This document shows, piece by piece, positions 60,001 to 64,000 of a stretch of DNA of 64,000 bases; position 1 is the stretch's first letter; every line of letters starts with the position of its first letter. A program made the translations under genes and the position numbers. Source of the DNA: Crossaster papposus. Lineage: Eukaryota > Echinodermata > Asteroidea > Velatida > Solasteridae. Location: assembly GCA_037893245.1 (NCBI GenBank), contig JBAIAA010001125.1:124001-188000 (forward strand), written 5' to 3'. Under the pieces are notes generated by a model, which did not search any database, was not told where the DNA came from, and saw only the letters and a program-made list of their open reading frames with translations.

Positions 60001-63000
60001 CATTTCCTCATTTCCTCATTTCCTCATTTCCTCATTTCCTCATTTGCACTCATTTGCTCTCATTTGCTCTCATTTGCTCTCATTTGCTCTCATTTGCTCT
60101 CATTTGCTCTCATTTGCTCTCATTTGCTTCTTTGCTCATTTGCTCATCTGCTCTCATTTGCTCATCTGCTCTCATTTGCTCATTTGCCCATTTGCTCATT
60201 TGCTCATTTGCTCATTTGCTCATCTGCTCTCATTTGCTCATTTGCTCATGTGCTCATTTGCTCATTTGCTCATTTGCTCCTTTGCTCATTTGCTCATTTG
60301 CTCATTTGCTCATTTGCTCATTTGCTCATTTGCTCATTTGCTCATCTGCTCATTTGCTCATTTGCTCATTTGCTAATTTGTTTATTTGCTCATTTGCTCT
60401 CATTTGCTCATTTGATCATTTGATAATTTGATCATTTGCTCATTTGCTCATTTGCTCATTTGCTCATTTGCTCATTTGCTCAATTGCGCTCATTTGCTCA
60501 TTTGCTCATTTGCTCATTTGCTCATTAGCTCATTTTCTCATTTGCTCATTTGCTCTCATTTGCTCTCACTCGCTCTCATTTGCTCTCATTTGCTAATTTG
60601 CTCATTTGCTCATTTGCTCATTTGCTCATTTGCTCATTTGCTCATTTGCTCATTTGCTCATTTGCTCATTTGCTCATTTGCTCATTTGTTTATTTGCTCA
60701 TTTGCTCTCATTTGCTCATTTGCTCATTTGCTCATTTGCTCATTTGCTCATTTGCGCTCATTTGCTCATTTGCTCATTTGCTCATTTGCTCATTTGCTCA
60801 TTTGCTCATTTGTTCATTTGCTCATTTGCTCATTTGCTCATTAGCTCATTTTCTCATTTGCTCATTTGCTCTCATTTGCTCTCACTCGCTCTCATTTGCT
60901 CTCATTTGCTCATTTGCTCATTTGCTCATTTGCTCATTTGCTCATTTGCTCATTTGCTCATTTGCTCATTTGCTCATTTGCTCATTTGCTCATTTGTTTA
61001 TTTGCTCATTTGCTCTCATTTGCTCATTTGATCATTTGATAATTTGATCATTTGCTCATTTGCTCTCATTTGCTCATTTGCTCATTTGCTCATTTGCTCA
61101 TTTGCTCATTTGCGCTCATTTGCTCATTTGCTCATTTGCTCATTTGCTCATTTGCTCATTTGCTCATTTGCTCATTTGCTCATTTGCTCATTTGCTCATT
61201 TGCTCATTTGTTTATTTGCTCATTTGCTCTCATTTGCTCATTTGATCATTTGATAATTTGATCATTTGCTCATTTGCTCTCATTTGCTCATTTGCTCATT
61301 TGCTCATTTGCTCATTTGCTCATTTGCTCATTTGCTCATTTGCTCATTTGCTCATTTGCTAATTTGTTTATTTGCTCATTTGCTCTCATTTGCTCATTTG
61401 ATCATTTGATCATTTGATCATTTGATCATTTGCTCTCATTTGCTCATTTGCTCATTTGCTCATTTGCTCATTTGCTCATTTGCGCTCATTTGCGCTAATT
61501 TGCTCATTTGCTCATTTGCTCATTTGCTCATTTGCTCATTTGTTCATTTGCTCATTTGCTCATTTGCTCATTTGCTCATTTGTTTATTTGCTCATTTGCT
61601 CTCATTTGCTCATTTGATCATTTGATAATTTGATCATTTGCTCATTTGCTCTCATTTGCTCATTTGCTCATTTGCTCATTTGCTCATTTGCTCATTTGCT
61701 CATTTGCTCATTTGCTCATTTGCTCATTTGCTCATTTGCTCATTTGCTAATTTGTTTATTTGCTCATTTGCTCTCATTTGATCATTTGATCATTTGATCA
61801 TTTGATCATTTGCTCTCATTTGCTCATTTGCTCATTTGCTCATTTGCTCATTTGCTCATTTGCGCTCATTTGCGCTCATTTGCTCATTTGCTCATTTGCT
61901 CATTTGCTCATTTGCTCATTTGTTCATTTGCTCATTTGCTCATTTGCTCATTAGCTCTCATTTGCTCTAATTTGCTCTCATTTGCTCTCATTTGCTCTCA
62001 TTTGCTCTCATTTGCTCTCATTTGCTCATTTGCTCATTTGCTCATTTGCTCATTTGCTCATTTGCTCATCTGCTCATTTGCTCCTTTGCTCATTTGCTCA
62101 TTTGCTCATTTGCTCATTTGCTCATTTGCTCATTTGCTCATTTGCTAATTTGTTTATTTGCTCATTTGCTCTCATTTGCTCATTTGATCATTTGATCATT
62201 TGATCATTTGATCATTTGCTCTCATTTGCTCATTTGCTCATTTGCTCATTTGCTCATTTGCGCTCATTTGCGCTCATTTGCTCATTTGCTCATTTGCTCA
62301 TTTGCTCATTTGCTCATTTGTTCATTTGCTCATTTGCTCATTTGCTCATTAGCTCTCATTTGCTCTCATTTGCTCTCATTTGCTCTCATTTGCTCTCATT
62401 TGCTCTCATTTGCTCTCATTTGCTCTCATTTGCTCATTTGGTCATTTGCTCATTTGCTCCTTTGCTCATTTGCTCATTTGCTCATTTGATCATTTGCTCA
62501 TCTGCTCTCATTTGCTCATTTGCTCATTTGCTCATTTGCTCATTTGCTCATTTGCTCATTTGCTCATTTGCTCATTTGCTCATTTGCTCATTTGCCCATT
62601 TGCTCTCATTTGCTCATTTGCTCTTTTGCTCATTTGCTCATTTGCTCATTTGCTCATGTGCTCATGTGCTTATTTGCTCATTTGCTCATTTGCTCATTTG
62701 CTCATTTGCTCATTTGCGCTCATTTGCTCATTTGCTCATTTGCTCATTTGCTCATTTGCTCATTTGCTCATTTGCTCATTTGCTCATTTGCTCATTTGCT
62801 CATTTGCTCATTTGCTCATTTGCTCATTTGCTCATTTGCTCATTTGCTCATTTGCTCATTTGCGCTCATTTGCTCTCATTTGCTCTCATTTGCTCATTTC
62901 CTCATTTGCTCATTTCCTCATTTGCACTCATTTGCTCTCATTTGCTCTCATTTGCTCTCATTTGCTCTCATTTGCTCTCATTTGCTCTCATTTGCTCTCA

Positions 63001-64000
63001 TTTGCTCCTTTGCTCATTTGCTCATCTGCTCTCATTGGCTCATCTGCTCTCATTGGCTCATCTGCTCTCATTTGCTCATTTGCCCATTTGCTCATTTGCT
63101 CATTTGCTCATTTGCTCATCTGCTCTCATTTGCTCATTTGCTCATTTGCTCATTTGCGCTCATTTGCTCTCATTTGCTCATTTGCTCATTTGCTCATTTG
63201 CTCATTTGCTCATTTGCTCATTTGCTCATCTGCTCATTTGCTCATTTGCTCATTTGCTAATTTGTTTATTTGCTCATTTGCTCTCATTTGCTCATTTGAT
63301 CATTTGATAATTTGATCATTTGCTCATTTGCTCTCATTTGCTCATTTGCTCATTTGCTCATTTGCTCATTTGCTCATTTGCGCTCATTTGCTCATTTGCT
63401 CATTTGCTCATTTGCTCATTAGCTCATTTTCTCATTTGCTCATTTGCTCTCATTTGCTCTCACTCGCTCTCATTTGCTCTCATTTGCTAATTTGCTCATT
63501 TGCTCATTTGCTCATTTGCTCATTTGCTCATTTGCTCATTTGCTCATTTGCTCATTTGCTCATTTGCTCATTTGTTTATTTGCTCATTTGCTCTCATTTG
63601 CTCATTTGATCATTTGATAATTTGATCATTTGCTCATTTGCTCTCATTTGCTCATTTGCTCATTTGCTCATTTGCTCATTTGCTCATTTGCGCTCATTTG
63701 CTCATTTGCTCATTTGCTCATTTGCTCATTTGCTCATTTGCTCATTTGCTCATTTGCTCATTTGCTCATTTGCTCATTTGCTCATTTGCTCATTTGTTTA
63801 TTTGCTCATTTGCTCTCATTTGATCATTTGATCATTTGCTCATTTGCTCTCATTTGCTCATTTGCTCTCATTTGCTCATTTGCTCATTTGCGCTCATTTG
63901 CTCATTTGCTCATTTGCTCATTTGCTCATTTGCTCATTTGCTCATTTGCTCATTTGCTCATTTGCTCATTTGCTCATTTGCTCATTTGCTCATTTGCTCA
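57082..64000. repeat. Right super-repeat copy 2, cut by window end
   Basis: Second copy of the 9.7-kb unit. It also contains a shorter HOR step: 57,082 matches 60,428 (3,346 bp) and 58,480 matches 61,810 (3,330 bp). A private 118-bp duplication of the TTAGCTCTC/CTCTAATTTG cassette lies at about 58,621 and 58,739. A unique CTCAATTG unit sits near 60,479. The last 170 bp are nearly pure octamers with a few 10-mers. Confidence 0.65.
59259..60046. repeat. 394-bp tandem step, second occurrence
   Basis: This is the counterpart of the 49,821/50,215 pair in super-repeat copy 2, with the same CTCCTTTG then CTTCTTTG order after the two blocks. The doubling therefore occurred before the 9.7-kb duplication. 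The outer limits are approximate. Confidence 0.7.

Larger units (their letters stand above)
1..64000. repeat. Octamer satellite array (CTCATTTG)n
   Basis: The entire window is a head-to-tail array of CTCATTTG and its variants, and no stretch of unrelated sequence was seen. The motif never inverts: I saw no CAAATGAG run on the plus strand. Two unit lengths dominate, 8 bp and 10 bp (an extra CT or CG before CTCATTTG). The array continues past both window ends, so its full length is unknown. Single-orientation tandem arrays with nested periodicities are typical of eukaryotic satellites that evolve by unequal exchange and gene conversion; that assignment is inference. The strand is low in G with no G runs, so it does not look telomeric. 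Confidence 0.98.
30951..64000. repeat. Right satellite domain
   Basis: This domain is defined by CTCACTCGCTC instead of CTCACTTGCTC, by TTTGATAATTTGATC clusters, by runs of four GATCATTT units, by the TTAGCTCTC step before 10-mer blocks, and by short CTCATTTC blocks of about 5-7 units followed by GCACTC. The first 11 kb is a regular HOR of about 3.57 kb. The remainder is a mosaic of shorter units. The orientation of the octamer is the same as in the left domain, so the two are not an inverted pair. Confidence 0.85.

Noticed and set aside
1..64000. Minus-strand ATG-AGC-AAA-TGA mini-frames every 8 bp across the frames
   Set aside because: They are a by-product of CAAATGAG repetition; three-codon frames with no supporting signals.
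1..64000. CRISPR-like direct repeats
   Set aside because: There are no unique spacers; what lies between any repeats is the same octamer, and no cas genes are present.
1..64000. Telomeric repeat
   Set aside because: The unit has a single G per 8 bp and no G cluster on either strand, unlike TTAGGG-type telomeres.
1..64000. POU octamer sites (ATTTGCAT)
   Set aside because: The array gives ATTTGCTC, and at best ATTTGCAC in variants; I saw no exact ATTTGCAT, so the resemblance is partial.

Overview
The whole 64 kb window is satellite DNA. It is one uninterrupted tandem array of the octamer CTCATTTG (minus strand CAAATGAG), always in the same orientation, and it runs off both ends of the window. 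I found no gene, RNA gene, transposon, CRISPR array, origin or unique-sequence island. An array this long with several nested levels of higher-order repeat (HOR) fits nuclear heterochromatin of a eukaryote (centromeric, pericentromeric, subtelomeric or sex-chromosomal). Nothing in it identifies the species. Dividing the length by a mean unit slightly above 8 bp suggests roughly 7,800 units; this is an estimate, not a count.

Level 1 is the units. Most are the 8-mer CTCATTTG. A second class is 10 bp long because CT or CG is added (CTCTCATTTG or CGCTCATTTG). Recurrent variants are CTCATTTC (in blocks), GATCATTT, TTTATTTG, CTAATTTG, CTCATCTG, CTCATGTG, CTCATATG, CTCCTTTG, CCCATTTG, CACATTTG and a rare CAATATTTTC. 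Rare 9-bp and 7-bp units also occur. Level 2 is mid-sized cassettes of about 200-400 bp with a fixed order of variants. Level 3 is HORs of 1.6-5.5 kb. Level 4 is super-repeats of about 10 kb.

The array has two domains that meet near 30,950. The left domain (1 to about 30,950) starts with 5.2-5.3 kb HORs anchored at 1,053, 6,352 and 11,514. It continues with a 10.65-kb super-repeat (12,655-23,320) that is repeated, shortened, at 23,321-30,950. The first super-repeat copy holds a perfect-looking 3,156-bp tandem duplication (15,850-18,957 and 19,006-22,113). The second holds a single copy of that module with internal deletions of about 344 and 60 bp. The right domain begins with three 3.57-kb HORs: A 30,961-34,525, B 34,526-38,674 and C 38,675-42,255. 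Unit B carries two private tandem duplications of 338 and 230 bp. From 42,256 to the end there is a looser mosaic of about 390-bp and 3.2-3.6-kb units, with a super-repeat of about 9.7 kb (47,367 onward matched by 57,082 onward). One site separates the domains completely as far as I read: CTCACTTGCTC on the left, CTCACTCGCTC on the right.

The plus strand shows very long open frames only because the octamer contains no stop in that orientation. Since 8 is not a multiple of 3, all three frames read the same octapeptide LICSFAHL. These frames are not reported as genes. The interest of the window lies in its repeat history: nested unequal exchanges, array-size classes, CpG decay products and blocks with 10-bp phasing.
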